A stretch of 64,000 nt of DNA from Talinum fruticosum. Taxonomy: Eukaryota > Streptophyta > Magnoliopsida > Caryophyllales > Talinaceae. The position numbers and the translations under genes are program-made. Of this stretch, positions 1 through 11,788 are shown piece by piece (positions within the stretch are counted from its first letter, which is position 1; the number at the start of each line of letters is the position of its first letter). The notes under the pieces were generated by a model, which was not told where the DNA came from, did no database searches, and was given only the letters and a program-made list of their open reading frames with translations. The stretch lies in the NCBI GenBank assembly GCA_021018815.1, contig JAITYX010000010.1, positions 434,001 to 498,000 on the forward strand, written 5' to 3'.

Positions 1-1219
1 CGATATTCTTTATGTAACTTGATTCTTCGCTTAGACTAACTCGGATGGAATTTTGAGTTTCATGAATATTAGACTCGTAATATTCCATTTCTTTTCCGAC
101 TCGTATAATTAGTTGCTGAATTATCTTAATTATATTATTATCTCGTGTCTAATCGTGGACCAAAATATTTTATACTTTGAGAACCAAAATCGATTTACTT
201 TTGTAGGTTATTCAAACGAACATACACTTTTTGAATTACAAAAGTAACCGGCTTCAAAACGTCAAATCACCAAGCAGACATGGCTTTTCCCCTTCTCTGT
301 CCTAGTCCCGTAAGATTGTGTCGTGGCTATCTCGTTTCCAAATCTGGAAAAGTGAAACGCTAAGCTTAACGGTGGTTTCCACCTTATCCTTCAAGACACC
401 GCCAGTGGTTTTGGGACTTCCAAGAGAGTTAAACCGTTATCCAACGTTCATATCACAACGGATACTTTCTGAGTGACTCGTAAAGCTCTTATCAACGGTC
501 ACAAAGGACTCTCGGTCAGCAGATAGAGATAACGGTCACTCTGCCCGGTCATCTATAAATAGAAGCTAACTTTCAAGACTTGAAGTTTTGCCGAACCTAT
601 TGTTAATACACGTACTTGAGCAAAGTCATTGTATTCATTCTCAATCTTCTACTTACAACTCCCACTCGTAATTCATTACTTTCCGAGTTGTAAGGTCTTG
701 TACTTAGTTACAAACACTTTCTTACTTTCTGGGTAAGGTCCCTTGACTAAGCTGTAAAGGTTAACTCAGCTTAGTTGTCCCTAGCTGTAAGGGTTATCTC
801 AACTAGGAAGTACTAGATCGGATAAGGGAATTTCGAGTCTAGGAAAACTTGGAAAGATTTGTTTAAGGGAGCAACTTGGGTTTAGTCAGCCTACTCGTAT
901 TTTGTGGACTCAAAATAGTGGATTTGACTTCGTGATTGGACTAGCACGGTCCGTGGTTTTCTACCCCAGGAGGGTTTCCACGTAATTCCTGTGTCTTTAC
1001 TTTCGAGTTTATTCTAGACTCGCATGCCTCAAAGCTTCGCTTAATCCGCTTCATTACTCTTTACTGCAATTCCGAGTTCATACTTTTCTAACCCCGCTTT
1101 TGACTCGTAATCTATTTGCGTTTCTACTTTGGCAAAAGAGTTTGATTTTCAACGAAAATCTTCCATCACCCTATTCACCCCCTCTAGGGTGACTCGGACT
1201 CTCCCCGAGCAAACCTTCA
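1..1219 (+). repeat. 5' LTR of element A, truncated by window start
   Basis: Aligns base for base with 9340-10560 of the 3' LTR. About 374 bp of its left end lie before the window. It ends in CTTCA directly before the primer-binding site. Differences from the 3' LTR cluster at CTCGGA/TCCGAG-like sites. Confidence 0.9.
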
Positions 1220-1220
1220 A

Positions 1221-1234
1221 TTGGTATCGAGCCT
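1221..1234 (+). other. Primer-binding site of element A
   Basis: TTGGTATCGAGCCT, one base after the LTR, resembles the complement of the initiator Met-tRNA 3' end (TGGTATCAGAGC) used by most plant copia elements, with one A missing. Confidence 0.8.
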
Positions 1235-1278
1235 AACCTTTCGTAAAGGATCTAACCATCCAAAGGTCTAAAGATCAA

Positions 1279-3075
1279 ATGGCTTAGAACAACGGAGAGT
1301 TCGATGAAGGAAGATCTTCCAAGCAGACCACCAAAATTCAAAGGATCAAATTTCGTGCACCTGGAAGAAGCTCATGGAATATTTCCTTCTAGATCACGAT
1401 AAAGATGTTTGGAAGATCATACAACAAGGAAACTATATTCCCATGAAGATAGAGGAGTTTAGAATCATTCCCAAGACAAAGGCCGAGTTTACTCCAGGCG
1501 AAGCAAAGAAGTTCGAAAGAACTTCAAGGCAATGAACATTCTTATGTGAGCCATTAGCTCGAAGAATATAATCGAGTATCTCGCTCGTGATTCAGCCAAA
1601 GAAGTGTGGGACACACCGGTCAACACTTATGAAGGCACAAGCCAGGTTAGACAAGCGAAGATTAGACAATATCTTCATAAATATGAGCTATTCAAGATGG
1701 AGCCGAAGAGAACATTACTCGATGTTCATTCGATTTACCGAGATTACCAACAATCTCAAGTCTCTAGGTAAGAAGATTACACACGAAGAAATGTGCATAA
1801 AGATACTCATAAGTCTACCAAAGAGAAGATGGGGTCCCAAGGTGACTCGCCATAGAGGAGGCTCGTAATCTGTCACTTATTAAGCCGCACGAGCTCATCG
1901 AGAAGCTTCTCACTCATGAAATCCACTCGAAGAGGAGGATGCCGAGGGTAACACAAAAGGAACATAGCACCGAAAGCCTCAAAACTCGAGAAGAAAATCC
2001 GAGTTCCTCTAACTCGTAAGAGGATCCCATGGCACTTATTGCTAGAGGCTTCAAGAGAATGATGAAGCACAAAAGATGGGATAAAAGGCCAAAAGAAGAA
2101 TTCTACAAGAAAGATAAGAGGGACAAAAAAGGTAAGTATTCTTCTCCTTCAAAGTTATCTTTAACTAAAAATTCTAGATGTTTTGAGTGTGGCAAAGAAA
2201 GACCACATAGTCAAAGACTCGTCCAAAGAGAAAAAGGGATAGAAAGAAGAAAAAGGCTATGATGGCAACATGGAGCGATGAGGACTCATCGAAGATGATG
2301 AGGAGTCGATGACTCAAAATGTCCGATGGCAATCTCTCGACTCGAAGCCGAAAGAGAGTCGACTCGCACTCGCACAATGAGGAAACAAATCCTCAAGAGG
2401 TAATTGAATACTTCCTCAAATTCTCCAAAGCCGATTTAGCTAAATATATTTTTACTTTGGAAGAAAAGTCCAATTCTCGATTCTTCTCGTTTCAAAGAAC
2501 AACTTGAGTCAATTTCATCCGAGAGCATCTCTTTGAAAAATGAATTGGAAAACCGAGACTCACACTCGGAGAACTCAAGACTAGTGCTCAATCCAATGAG
2601 ACCGAGTCCGAGTTACTCGTAAAAGAAAATGAGCAGACTAAAGCAAAAGCTCATTGAGTCTCAAGATCTGGTTTTAAAATTTACTCAAGGTCGAAAAACC
2701 TTGACATGCTCTTAGGATCTCAATGTGTCTCCTTCGTAAAAGAAGGTCTTGGTTTCAACAAAGAGGAGGAATCCAATTCCTACTCGTAACTATTTAAAAA
2801 GGATTCCGTAACTCGTAAAGTTCAGAAAAGCCGAGCATGGTCCCATTCATAGAAATGAAGGGAGGACTAAGCCCAGAATCGTTTACAAGAAGAAACCATC
2901 CTCTTCAGTTTCCAAAGGAAATGTTTTCAAAAAGAAAGAGACACGGACTCAGCTCTCTGCAAGGAAGACTCGGAATCGACTAAACCCAAAGTCATTCAAA
3001 TCTGGGTTCCGAAAACCTTCTTCCTCGTAAAAGGACCACAAGAAAGAATGTTACCGGGTTCGTTAGAGGAAGTGA
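1279..3075 (+). pseudogene. Element A gag (nucleocapsid) remnant
   Basis: Reading frames in this stretch give fragments of a copia gag: a UBN2-like capsid part around 1590-1860, a CCHC-type knuckle beginning CFECGK near 2176-2200, then a long charged, coiled-coil-like part to about 3000. The expected start is the ATG at 1279, but its third codon is TAG (1285-1287); the equivalent place in element C reads CGG. Several further stops and frame changes follow, and the knuckle loses its frame after CFECGK. The product would bind and package element RNA in cytoplasmic particles. This copy cannot make it. Confidence 0.75.
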
Positions 3076-3089
3076 GAAGGGTTAGATTT

Positions 3090-3400
3090 TCTCTGCTTTG
3101 CAGTGTCACTCGAAGAGATCAAAAGGACATTGGTACCTTGACAAAGGATGTTCACGCCACATGTCAGAGACGCAGGACTCTTCTCTCGAGTTAGAAAACA
3201 TAAAGGAGGAAAGGTCACTTTTGGAGATGACAAGCAAAGGCAAGATAGTTGGGATAGGCAAGATTGGGAAAGGATGCAATCTGGTCACCCAGCTTTATCT
3301 TGTCAAAGGATTAAAGTACAATCCGCTCAAGCATCTCTCAATCGTGCGATAAAGGTCAAGAGGTAAGATTCACTCGCACTCAACTCGTTACATTTCGATG
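3090..3400 (+). pseudogene. Element A aspartic protease remnant
   Basis: A frame from 3098 contains WYLD followed by KGCSRHM, matching the copia protease active-site region, which normally reads D-S/T-G. Here the triad is D-K-G, so the catalytic serine position is lysine; element C keeps DSG. Downstream, a shifted frame carries GGKVTFGD and GKIVGIGKIG, also typical of this domain. The protease would cut the polyprotein, but the altered triad and the frameshifts argue it is dead. Confidence 0.7.
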
Positions 3401-3479
3401 TTACCACCAAGGAGGTCAAACTTTCGGTAAAAGATCGTGTAACACTTACATTATTCCTCTTTCTCGACCCGAGTCGAAT

Positions 3480-4700
3480 TTATCTTGCTTAAAAGCATCT
3501 CTTCATGATGACTCATGGACATGGCATCGTAGATTAGGCCATATTAGCATGCATACTATCAAAAATTGGCATCTCATGGTCTCGGTTAGGGGTTTACCTA
3601 ACCGTGCTTTTGAGAAAGATAAAGTTTGTGAAGCATGCACAAGAGGGAAACAAGTCGATCATCATTCAAATCTCTAAAGACAGCTTCCACATCCAAAGTG
3701 CTTGAGCTACTGCATATGGACTTATGTGGTGAAATCCCGTTAAGAGCCTCTGAGGTAAATCATATATATTTGTTATTATTGATGATTATTCACGATTTAC
3801 CTGGGTGTGTTTTCTTAAGCACAAAAATGAAGCATTCAAGGAGTTCAAGCAAGCTCCGTAGAAAAATCCAAGTTGAGTCTCAGACTCAGATCCAGTAGAA
3901 TTCGAACCGACCATGGAAGGGAGTTCGACTACTCGTAATTCTCGTAGTTTTGTGACAAAAATGGCATCTCTCACAACTTCTCAAGCACCAAGAACTCCTC
4001 AACAAAATGGAGTAGTGGAGAGAAAGAACAGAACCCTTGAAGAAATAGCAAGGACAATGATGATTGAGCACAACTTACCTTACTATTTCTAGGCCGAGGC
4101 AATCAACACAGCCTAACTATACTCGAATAGATGCCTCATCGCACCCATATCGAAGAAAACACCTTATGAGCTCTACAAAGGGAAGAAACCAAATATTTCC
4201 TACTTCAGACCATTTGGATGTAAGTGTTTCGTTCACAACAATGGTAAGGATCACCTCGACCAAGTTTGATGCTCTGATCGACGAAGGTATTTTTCTCGGG
4301 TTATTCTTCTCACAAAGAAAGCTTATCGCATTTTCAATAAGAGAACTAATAAAGTGGAAGAAAGCATCCACGTTGTATTTGATGAGCTTGAACAGGAAAA
4401 ACCAAGTGAGTCTTCATACTCGATCCGAAACTCAGCAGAGAAGATGATGAAACCGAGTCTACAAAGACTCAAGCTCAACCGGCTCGTAATGAAGTCACTT
4501 GAACGAAGTGACTCGTAATGAGACAACTCAAGAGCCTGCTCGTAATGAACAAGTCAATGAAGAAGCTCACTCAGAACAAGCTTCTAAAGATCAGGTAGCT
4601 CAACCCACAAATCTTGTGAATCGGAGAACAGTAAAGCATTCAAGTTTACTTCTAGTCATCCACTAGAAAACATACTATCCGATATCAACAAGTGGGGTAA
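3480..4700 (+). pseudogene. Element A integrase remnant
   Basis: Segments in different frames match the copia integrase: the pre-integrase zinc region (SWTWHRRLGHISMHT near 3510-3560, then C..C around 3630), the catalytic core start (HMDLCGEIP near 3715), the PQQNGVVERKNRT block near 4000-4035, and the C-terminal ELYKGKKPNISYF region near 4165-4205. A charged linker with many GAA/GAC codons runs to 4700. At least four frame changes or stops interrupt it. The domain would insert the cDNA into the genome. Confidence 0.75.
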
Positions 4701-4719
4701 GAACTCGTTCCTCTCTTCA

Positions 4720-5800
4720 AAATCTATGTGCATTCACCGCATTCATTTCATTAACCGAACCCAAAATGCACTAGAGGCCCTAAATGAACCTGAATGGGTA
4801 GAGGCCATGCAAGAGGAACTCAATCAATTCGAAAGAAACCAAGTCTCGGACTCGACCAACCGACCTTCTGACCACCCAACCATAGGAACCAAATGGGTTT
4901 TCAAGAACAAACTGGATGAAGGAGGGGTGGTAGTCGAAACAAGGCTAGACTTGTGGCTCAAGGTTACAATCAAGAAGAAGGAATTGATTGTGGGGAAACC
5001 TTTGCACCTGTTGCTGAATCGAAGCTATTAGAATATTGTTGGCATTTGCATCCAAGCATGCATATTAAATTATATCAAATGGATGTTAAGTGTGCATTTC
5101 TCAATGGTTTTATTAAAGAGGAAGTCTATGTCGAGCAGCCTCCCGGTTTTGAAAACTCAGAATTTCCGGATCATGTTTTCAAACTTCAAAAGGCTCTCTA
5201 TGGTCTTAAACAAGCTCCCGAGCTTGGTATGAAAGACTCGAGCAATTTCTTGGTTCAAAATGATTTTAAAAGAGGTCAGATCGACAAGACTCTCTTTATA
5301 AAAACCAAGGGGAAAGATTTCCTTATTGTTCAAATCTATGTTGATGATATTATCTTTGGAGCTACTAATGAATATCTCGTGCCGAGAATTTTCTGAGTTG
5401 ATGAGTCAGAATTCCAAATGAGTATGATGGGAGAACTCAATTTCTTCCTTGGTTTACAAATCAAACAAGACAAAGATGGAATCTATGTCCATCAATCAAA
5501 GTATACCAAGGAGCCGCCGAAGAAATACAAACTTCAAGATGCAAAGCACGCATCTACACCCATGAGCAGCAGAGATAAAACTTGACTCGGATGAGAAAGG
5601 TAAAGCAATAGATCGAAACTCTATCGAGGTATGATTGGATCTTTGCTATATCTTACTTCCAACTGGCCGAATATAATGTTCAGTAGTTTGTTTATGCTCA
5701 AGATTCCAAGCTAATCCAAAAGAATCACATCTCACTCGCGGTGAAGAGAATATTCAGATATCTTGCAGAACTCGTAACTTAGGTCTACGGTACTCAAGAG
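4720..5800 (+). pseudogene. Element A reverse transcriptase remnant
   Basis: Frame 1 gives GTKWVFKNKLDEGG (near 4886). After a one-base loss the next frame, open from 4953 to 5396, gives QGYNQEEGID, QMDVKCAFLNGF, EVYVEQPPGFE, ALYGLKQAP and the catalytic YVDDIIFGATN (about 5338-5370), then MGELNFFLGLQIKQ after a further shift. These are the standard copia RT blocks in order. At KQAP the usual RAWYERL is garbled by small changes at a CCCAGAG-type site. It would copy element RNA into DNA; it is broken here. Confidence 0.85.
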
Positions 5801-6238
5801 ACTCGTAACCGACTCTCACCGGATACTCGGACGCGGACTACGCAGGATACAAAGTTGATAGAAAGAGCACTTCTGGAGCTTGCCAATTTCTGGGTCAATC
5901 CTTAATATCTTGGCACTCAAAGAAGCGTAACTCAGTAGCTCTATCAACCGCCGAAGCCGAGTATATTGCAGCTGGAGCATGTTGCGCTCGTATTTTATGG
6001 ATAAAGCAACACTTGAGAGATCTTGGACTGTCTTTCAAATCAGCTCCAATCAAGTGTGACAATCGTAGTGCAATCAGCATCACGAAGAATCCAGCTCAAG
6101 CACTCAAAGACAAAACATATTGAGGTCAGATATCATTTCTTAAGAGACCACTCCGAGAAAGGTGATATTGAACTTGAGTTCATTCCTACTAATCTTCAAT
6201 TAGCCGATATCTTTACTAAGCCTCTTGGTGAAGATTAG
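5800..6238 (+). pseudogene. Element A RNase H remnant
   Basis: Recognisable copia RNase H blocks: SDADYAGYKVDRKSTSG-like text at 5828-5878, SWHSKKRNSVALSTAEAEYIA at 5911-5971 with the catalytic E, CDNRSAI near 6056, and after a one-base shift HIEVRYHFLRDH and the terminal ADIFTKPLGED ending in TAG at 6236-6238. It would remove the RNA strand during reverse transcription. The end of pol is well defined here, which places the env-like ORF about 670 bp downstream. Confidence 0.85.
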
Positions 6239-6639
6239 TTTTGCTTTATTCGGAATGAGCTTGGTATGTTAAATGCATAACTATTTTCCATTTCTTGATT
6301 ATGCGTTATGTGCTTATGCTTTATTGCTAGCTATTAGTTCAGTTGATTTCGTGATACCGAGCCAATAGCTGTTAGTTTCGAGTTACTCGTAAACCAATCC
6401 GAGTCGACTCGTACGTCGAGAAAATTGTACTTCAAATTTTCTCGGAATTATCTCTAGATGAGTGGAGAATTTCGTAATATATTTTTCAAATTTTTTTTCT
6501 CTCCCGCTCTCTCGCGATTCGTGATGAAACGCTAGCCGATGGATTTCAAATCACGCTGAATCCTAACCGTCGAAGAAGAGAACCATCACACCGGTCAAAG
6601 ATGATCGATGGACGAGCCGAGTCGAACGGAAAGTTAACG

Positions 6640-6905
6640 GACGTTTTTCTTTCTATATATAGCGCCTATTCATCTTCGTCTCGTTACTTCACATTCCATT
6701 CTCTATCTCTCTCGTACGTAAAACTTCTCGAGGAAGCTTTCTACGTCTACAAGTGCTCTCCGGACTTCTTCAAGCGACGTAAAGACCATCTCAAGTAAGT
6801 TCGATCGCTCTCATCTCTTTCTTCTACTCCTTCTCTTTTGCTCTCGTCTACCTACTCTCTTCTTCTCTTCCTCAAAAGTTTCATCTTTCTTTCCTCATTC
6901 TCAAA
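6640..6905 (+). promoter_or_regulatory. Promoter-like leader upstream of the env-like ORF of element A
   Basis: A TATATATAG box (6654-6662) sits about 245 bp before the conserved ATG of the env-like ORF, followed by a pyrimidine-rich leader like a plant 5' UTR. A GTAAGT that could act as a splice donor occurs at 6795-6800. Element B has a TATAAATAG box in the matching place (11948-11956, minus strand). The internal promoter is inferred from composition and conservation only. Confidence 0.4.
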
Positions 6906-8670
6906 ATGCCTAAGAGAGGTAATCATCCCAACTTTCGTGGCTCTTCCTCCAAAAAGCCTCGCACCAAAACCAAGAAAGCTCAACCCCTTCTAAGCCCATT
7001 GTCACCCAAAGATCTCACGCTGGATGACAAGTTCTTCCCAACCACAAAATTTTCGTGGTTGCCCCACATTCAAACCACCGGAGTGTATAATCTTTCAGTG
7101 TTTCAGCGAGTTCATTTACCCCGAACTCGTTTATGAGTTTTACACTCACCTCACTCACTCGAAGGTGTCCTAACCTCCAGAGTTCGAATGTGACTGTCCG
7201 AATAAACACCTCTCTCCTCCACCGCTTGTTTAAGGTTTCTCTCTTTTCTTGAAAAGCAACCCCATTCCTTTCACCGAAGTCGCCGATGACTTCTTTGAAA
7301 AATACGCTAAAGAGTTCCCCGAGTCACGGAAAATTTTTTCAGTGACTCGCTTGAAGTCGAAGCACGCCTTCGTGCTTCCCGCCGATGAGAACCTTTTTCT
7401 CTCAAGCATTCCAAGCAAGGAGAACCCCAACTCCAAGCATTTGAAATCTCTTTTTGACATTCTTGAGGGCTACGAAGTAGACCTCTTCCCCTCAATAATT
7501 GAGAAGATGGCAATCGTGCCAGCTCAACTCCAAAATAAGAAGAACACCCCTCTTCCCTTCGGTGCTCTTCTCACCCTTGTTTTTAAATAATTCAAAGTTC
7601 CTCTCCCTCGGACCCAAATGCCGTGTCCGAGGCCGCCGTTGTTGTCGGCAAGAAGGAACTCCGGGGTACGGCTACTAGGAAACTCAACCCGGTGTCCGGG
7701 TGCACAACTTAGAGCCGAGGCCTCCTTCTCCGCCTCGGACTCGTAAAGAAACCCCTCTCTCTCTCCCTACCCCACCTGTTGGTGCTTCCACCTCAGGTGC
7801 CTTAAAATCTCTCTCCGCTCTTTTGTCCTCCACTTTCATGGACAAAATCAGCTCCGTGTCCTCCGAATTCAAGGACCCGCTCGGCTCATTCAAGACTCGT
7901 ATATCAGACTATGTTCATCCACCAAAAACCGCCCAATCCCAAATCCGAGAGCAAGCAAACAATGGTTCTTGAGATGAGGGAGTTGGTGAAGGAGCAGAAG
8001 GAGTTGGTCGAGCTCCTCGCAGAGAGAAGGTCCAAGGCGGCTCGAGACCATGGCGACTCGAGCACTTCGAAGCGTCCTCGAGCCCGAGCCCGACCTCCTC
8101 GTAAAGCGGGGAGGAAGAAGTTGCAGACAACGAAGAAGCGACGCCGAGGAGCTTGCGGCTGAGGCAGCTCCATCTCGGGCAAGGGTGGAACACAAAGAAG
8201 AAGCAAGCAGGAACCGCCGAGGGTCGATCGCTCCTCAAGCTCAAGTGGCAGTACTCAGCTCGACATGCAGTCCGAGTGGGTCGAAGGCCCAGCCGTGTTA
8301 CGACAACATGCAGCGGGTCGACAGAGCAGCCCCTCCAGCCTACCGAGGTCCACAGGGAAGAACCCCTGGATCCTCTCGTTCCGGGTCAGCCCACTCGTAG
8401 CCGAGCCCTTAACGGCGATCCCTATTCTCCCTCCGCCGCGCTCAAGCACATCGTCAAGATCCTACCAGCGCCGGTGTACCTCTCATCCCTCCGCTTCTAC
8501 TCGGACATCCCCTCTCCCTCGTAGGCGCCATGCACCGTGTCACAATTCCACGATCCGCCGCATTCTTCTTCTTTCGAGAGATTTCTACTTATTTCTTTTG
8601 TCCGGACATCAAATTTGTACCAACTGTTATTTTCTTCCTATTTCTTTTTGTTGTTGTTTTTGCTGAAAGG
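6906..8670 (+). pseudogene. Element A env-like (ORF3) remnant
   Basis: An ATG at 6906 begins MPKRGNHPNF, and the same MPKRG start occurs in element B. A basic N-terminus is followed, in a new frame, by NPIPFTEVADDFF (near 7255-7295) and DILEGYEVDLFPSI, both shared with elements B and C. A proline/serine-rich part, a charged coiled-coil-like stretch with MRELVKEQKELVELLAE (7975-8020), and a C-terminal FCPDI block (8598-8612) also present in element C follow. Sireviruses carry an ORF of unknown function in this position, often called env-like. No convincing signal peptide or fusion feature is visible. At least four frameshifts break it. Confidence 0.6.
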
Positions 8671-8952
8671 CAAGGGGGAGAAATATCGATAGAAAACTTG
8701 TTGTCTCGTTTAGGGGAGTTTCTTCCTCTTCTTCGTGTACTCTCTTTAATTTTCAATGAATTAATGCTTTCTCTTCAATTTTCTCTATGATTGCAACCCT
8801 TTCCGAGTTAACATTATTTCATGGCTAAGCATATATTTTTATGATCCGATACATTAGGCTTGCTTTACTTATCTCGATTTCATACGCAAGTATTCAAAAG
8901 CGGAACTTCATCAGTAACAAAGTTTCTGTCTAAGTATGGAATGCCTTTCATC

Positions 8953-8965
8953 AAAAAGGGGAGAT
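8953..8965 (+). other. Polypurine tract of element A
   Basis: AAAAAGGGGAGAT directly precedes the TGAAG start of the 3' LTR, the expected place for the plus-strand primer. Element C has the same tract, reversed, at 29556-29568. Confidence 0.85.
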
Positions 8966-10560
8966 TGAAGACTCAAACACTGCTCCAAGCTTCTCCGAGT
9001 TCTAACAAAGGAATCAGGTATAAGAACTTCCTACTTATAGAGTTTTGATTCCAAGGCATTCTCTCGCACTTTAGAAACTTTTCTGAGTGATATAATATTT
9101 ATTTTAAGTGTTGTAGCATTTACTTCGTGTAATTCTTGCTTGTCTCTAAGTGACTCGGAAAACAGATTTGCGTATCTCACTCGGTTCCGAGTCCCTCATT
9201 ACTTAGAAATATTACGTGTTCAATTGACTAGTATTTCGCATAATCACGCTCGGATCCGACTTCATGTTATAAGCCTTATTCTGTTAAAGTCAGCGCTTCT
9301 AGTCCGAATCATGCTTAGTCTATATCAAGTTATTTCACTCGATATTCTTTATGTAACTTGATTCTTCGCTTAGACTAACTCGGATGGAATTTTGAGTTTC
9401 ATGAATATTAGACTCAGAATATTCCATTTCTTTTCGACTCGATTAATTAGTTGCTTAATTATCTTAATTATATTATTATCTCGTGTCTAATCGTGGACCA
9501 AAGTATTTTATACTTTGAGAACCAAAATCGATTTACTTTTGTAGGTTATTCAAACGAGGATACACTTTTTGAATTACAAAAGTAACCTGGCTTCAAAACG
9601 TCAAATCACCAGCAGACATGGCTTTTCCTCTTCTCCGTCCCAGTCCCGTAAGATTATGTCGTGGCTGTCTGCTTTCCAAATCTGGAAAACCGAAACGCTA
9701 AGCTTAACGGTGGTTTCCACCTTATCCTTCAAGACACCGCCAGTGGTTTTGGGACTTCCAAGAGAGTTAAACCGTTGTCCAACGTTCATATCACAATGGA
9801 TACTTTCGAGTGACTCAAAAGCCCTTATCAACGGTCACAAAGGACTCTCGGTCAGCAGATGGAGATAACGGCCACTCCGCCTAGTCATCTATAAATAGAA
9901 GCCAACTCTCAAGACTTGAAGTTTTGCCGAACCTATTGTTAATACACGTACTTGAGCAAAGTCGTTGTATTCATTCTCAATCTTCTACTTACAACTCCCA
10001 CTCTGTAATTCATTACTTTCCGAGTTGTAAGGTCTTGTACTTAGTTGCAAACACTTTCTTACTTTCCGGGTAAGGTCCCTCGACTAAGTCGTAAAGGTTA
10101 ACTCAGACTTAGTTGTCCCTAGCTATAAGGGTTATCTCAGCTAGGAAGTACTAGATCGGATAAGGGAATTTCTGAGTCTAGGAAAACTTGTAAAGAGTTG
10201 TTTAAGGGAACAACTTGGGTTCGATCAGCTCATCGTATTTTGTGGACTCAAAATAGTGGATTTGACTTCGTGCTTGGACTAGCACGGTCCGTGGTTTTCT
10301 GCCCCGGGAGGGTTTCCACGTAATTCCTGTGTCTTTACTTTCCGAGTTCATTCTAGACTCAGACAGTCTCAAAGCTTCTACTTAATCTACTTCATTTCTC
10401 TTTACTGCAATTCCGAGTTCATACTTTTCTCGACCCCGCTTTTGACTCGGAATCTATTTGTGTTTCTACTTTGGCAAAAGAGTTTGATTTTCAACGAAAA
10501 TCTTCCATCACCCTATTCACCCCCTCTAGGGTGACTTAGACTTTCCCGAGCAAACCTTCA
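8966..10560 (+). repeat. 3' LTR of element A (1595 bp, complete)
   Basis: Runs from TGAAGACTC after the polypurine tract to CAAACCTTCA, giving 5-bp inverted ends TGAAG/CTTCA. Positions 9340-10560 match the 5' LTR. A TATAAATAGAAG box at 9890-9901 is a likely transcription start region and is conserved in the sister LTRs. Confidence 0.92.
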
Positions 10561-11788
10561 TTCTTCTTCTTCTTCTTCCGACTTAGACTTAGAAGGACAC
10601 GAGGACTTTGAAGGTTGGACTTCTTTAGAGAATTCCGAGTCCTCAATAACCTTGGATCTTCTCTCCTAGAGGTGGCGAATCTAATCATGTTGACGCTTGA
10701 TCACCTCCTTGAGCTCAGCAACAAGGGCTGGACTTTAGTCAATATGAGTCCGAGCCTTGGCTTGGACCTCGAGTTAGTATAGGCATGAAAGCCCATAAGG
10801 CTATCATAGCTGCTATGCAGCTATTCTGTTACTGGCAGCAAATTGAGTAGCCACCAACTGAAGAAGTTTAATAGAAGGGGCATGCAAAGAAGATGAAGTT
10901 CCAACAATAAGAAAAGGGACTTCGAACCTTTCGAGTCTAAGGTGGAGGAGGAGGAGCGAGTTCAAAAGTGTGAAACCGGACACCAGTCTGCTATTTCCGG
11001 TATCTTAGGACGACGAGTTCGCTTTTGTCGAAACAAACAGCAAGCTCCAAGAATTTGTTGGGGTCGAAGGGAGATCCACTTCGAACCGACCAAAGACGGC
11101 AAAAAGAAGAGATCCAAAGGAGTACGAAGCTTCTTCGGGCGGAAGGAACAAAAGCAATGTGTTCTAGAGAAAGGGAAGAGGTCAACTTCATACCCTTCCC
11201 GAATATCGAAGAGAACCTTAAGGACCTTACTACTAGGGTTCTCTTTGGATGGATAGTAGGAGAAGAAGGTTCACATCAGAATGAAGCAAAGAAGTCTTGC
11301 TTCGGATGTCATCCGAGTCACGTAAAAGTTCTTTCTAGACCGAGGGATTTCTTTGGAGTATTTATCAAAGAAGTCATCTGCCACTTCATTGAAGGGGATA
11401 GGATTAGAATTGAGAAAAAGACATTTCACATCAAAGAGGTTGTAAAGTAGAGAAAGATTGATATGAATTACCTTACCATGGATAACAAAAGAGATCACGT
11501 TATCTCTTGCTGTCATGTGAGAATAGAACCGAGTGACGAGTTACGGGTAAATATACTCGCAAAAACACAAGTAATTAAAAGCACGAGTTTTGATGGTGGA
11601 TTTTATCCAAGAAAAAGAAGCTTTAGGAAATAACTTATCATCTATGAAAAGTGTTGACCCATCAAAAGTTTTGGGTCATCTTAGGCGGGGCTTGGCCCTT
11701 GCCTTGGGGATTCTTAGCTCGAGTGGTTTTAGTTATGGCCTTATTTATGGCCAAACCTCCTTCTATAGCGAGAACCTCTTTTAGGCAT
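10561..11788 (-). pseudogene. Element B env-like remnant
   Basis: The minus-strand ATG at 11788-11786 starts MPKRGS, like element A. The frame at 11516-11271 reads ARDNVISFVIHGKVIHINLSL then NPIPFNEVADDFFDKY, aligning with A at about 7255 and with C at 32860-32669. The C-terminal part toward 10561 matches C at 32300-31930 at the nucleotide level, and is cut by element A. Stops and frameshifts are present throughout. The role of this ORF in Sireviruses is unknown. Confidence 0.6.

Larger units (their letters stand above)
1..10560 (+). mobile_element. Element A: Ty1/copia LTR retrotransposon, Sirevirus-like, degenerate
   Basis: The order seen is LTR (left edge outside the window), Met-tRNA primer site, gag with zinc knuckle, protease, integrase, reverse transcriptase, RNase H, env-like ORF, polypurine tract and LTR. 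Integrase before RT is the copia order, and an extra ORF after RNase H together with LTRs over 1 kb fits Sireviruses. Every coding part is split by stops or frameshifts, so the copy is not autonomous. The sequence right after its 3' end (from 10561) is the env-like gene of a second element in the opposite orientation, so A probably inserted there. The matching left flank and left target duplication lie outside the window; the first right-hand bases are TTCTT. Confidence 0.88.
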
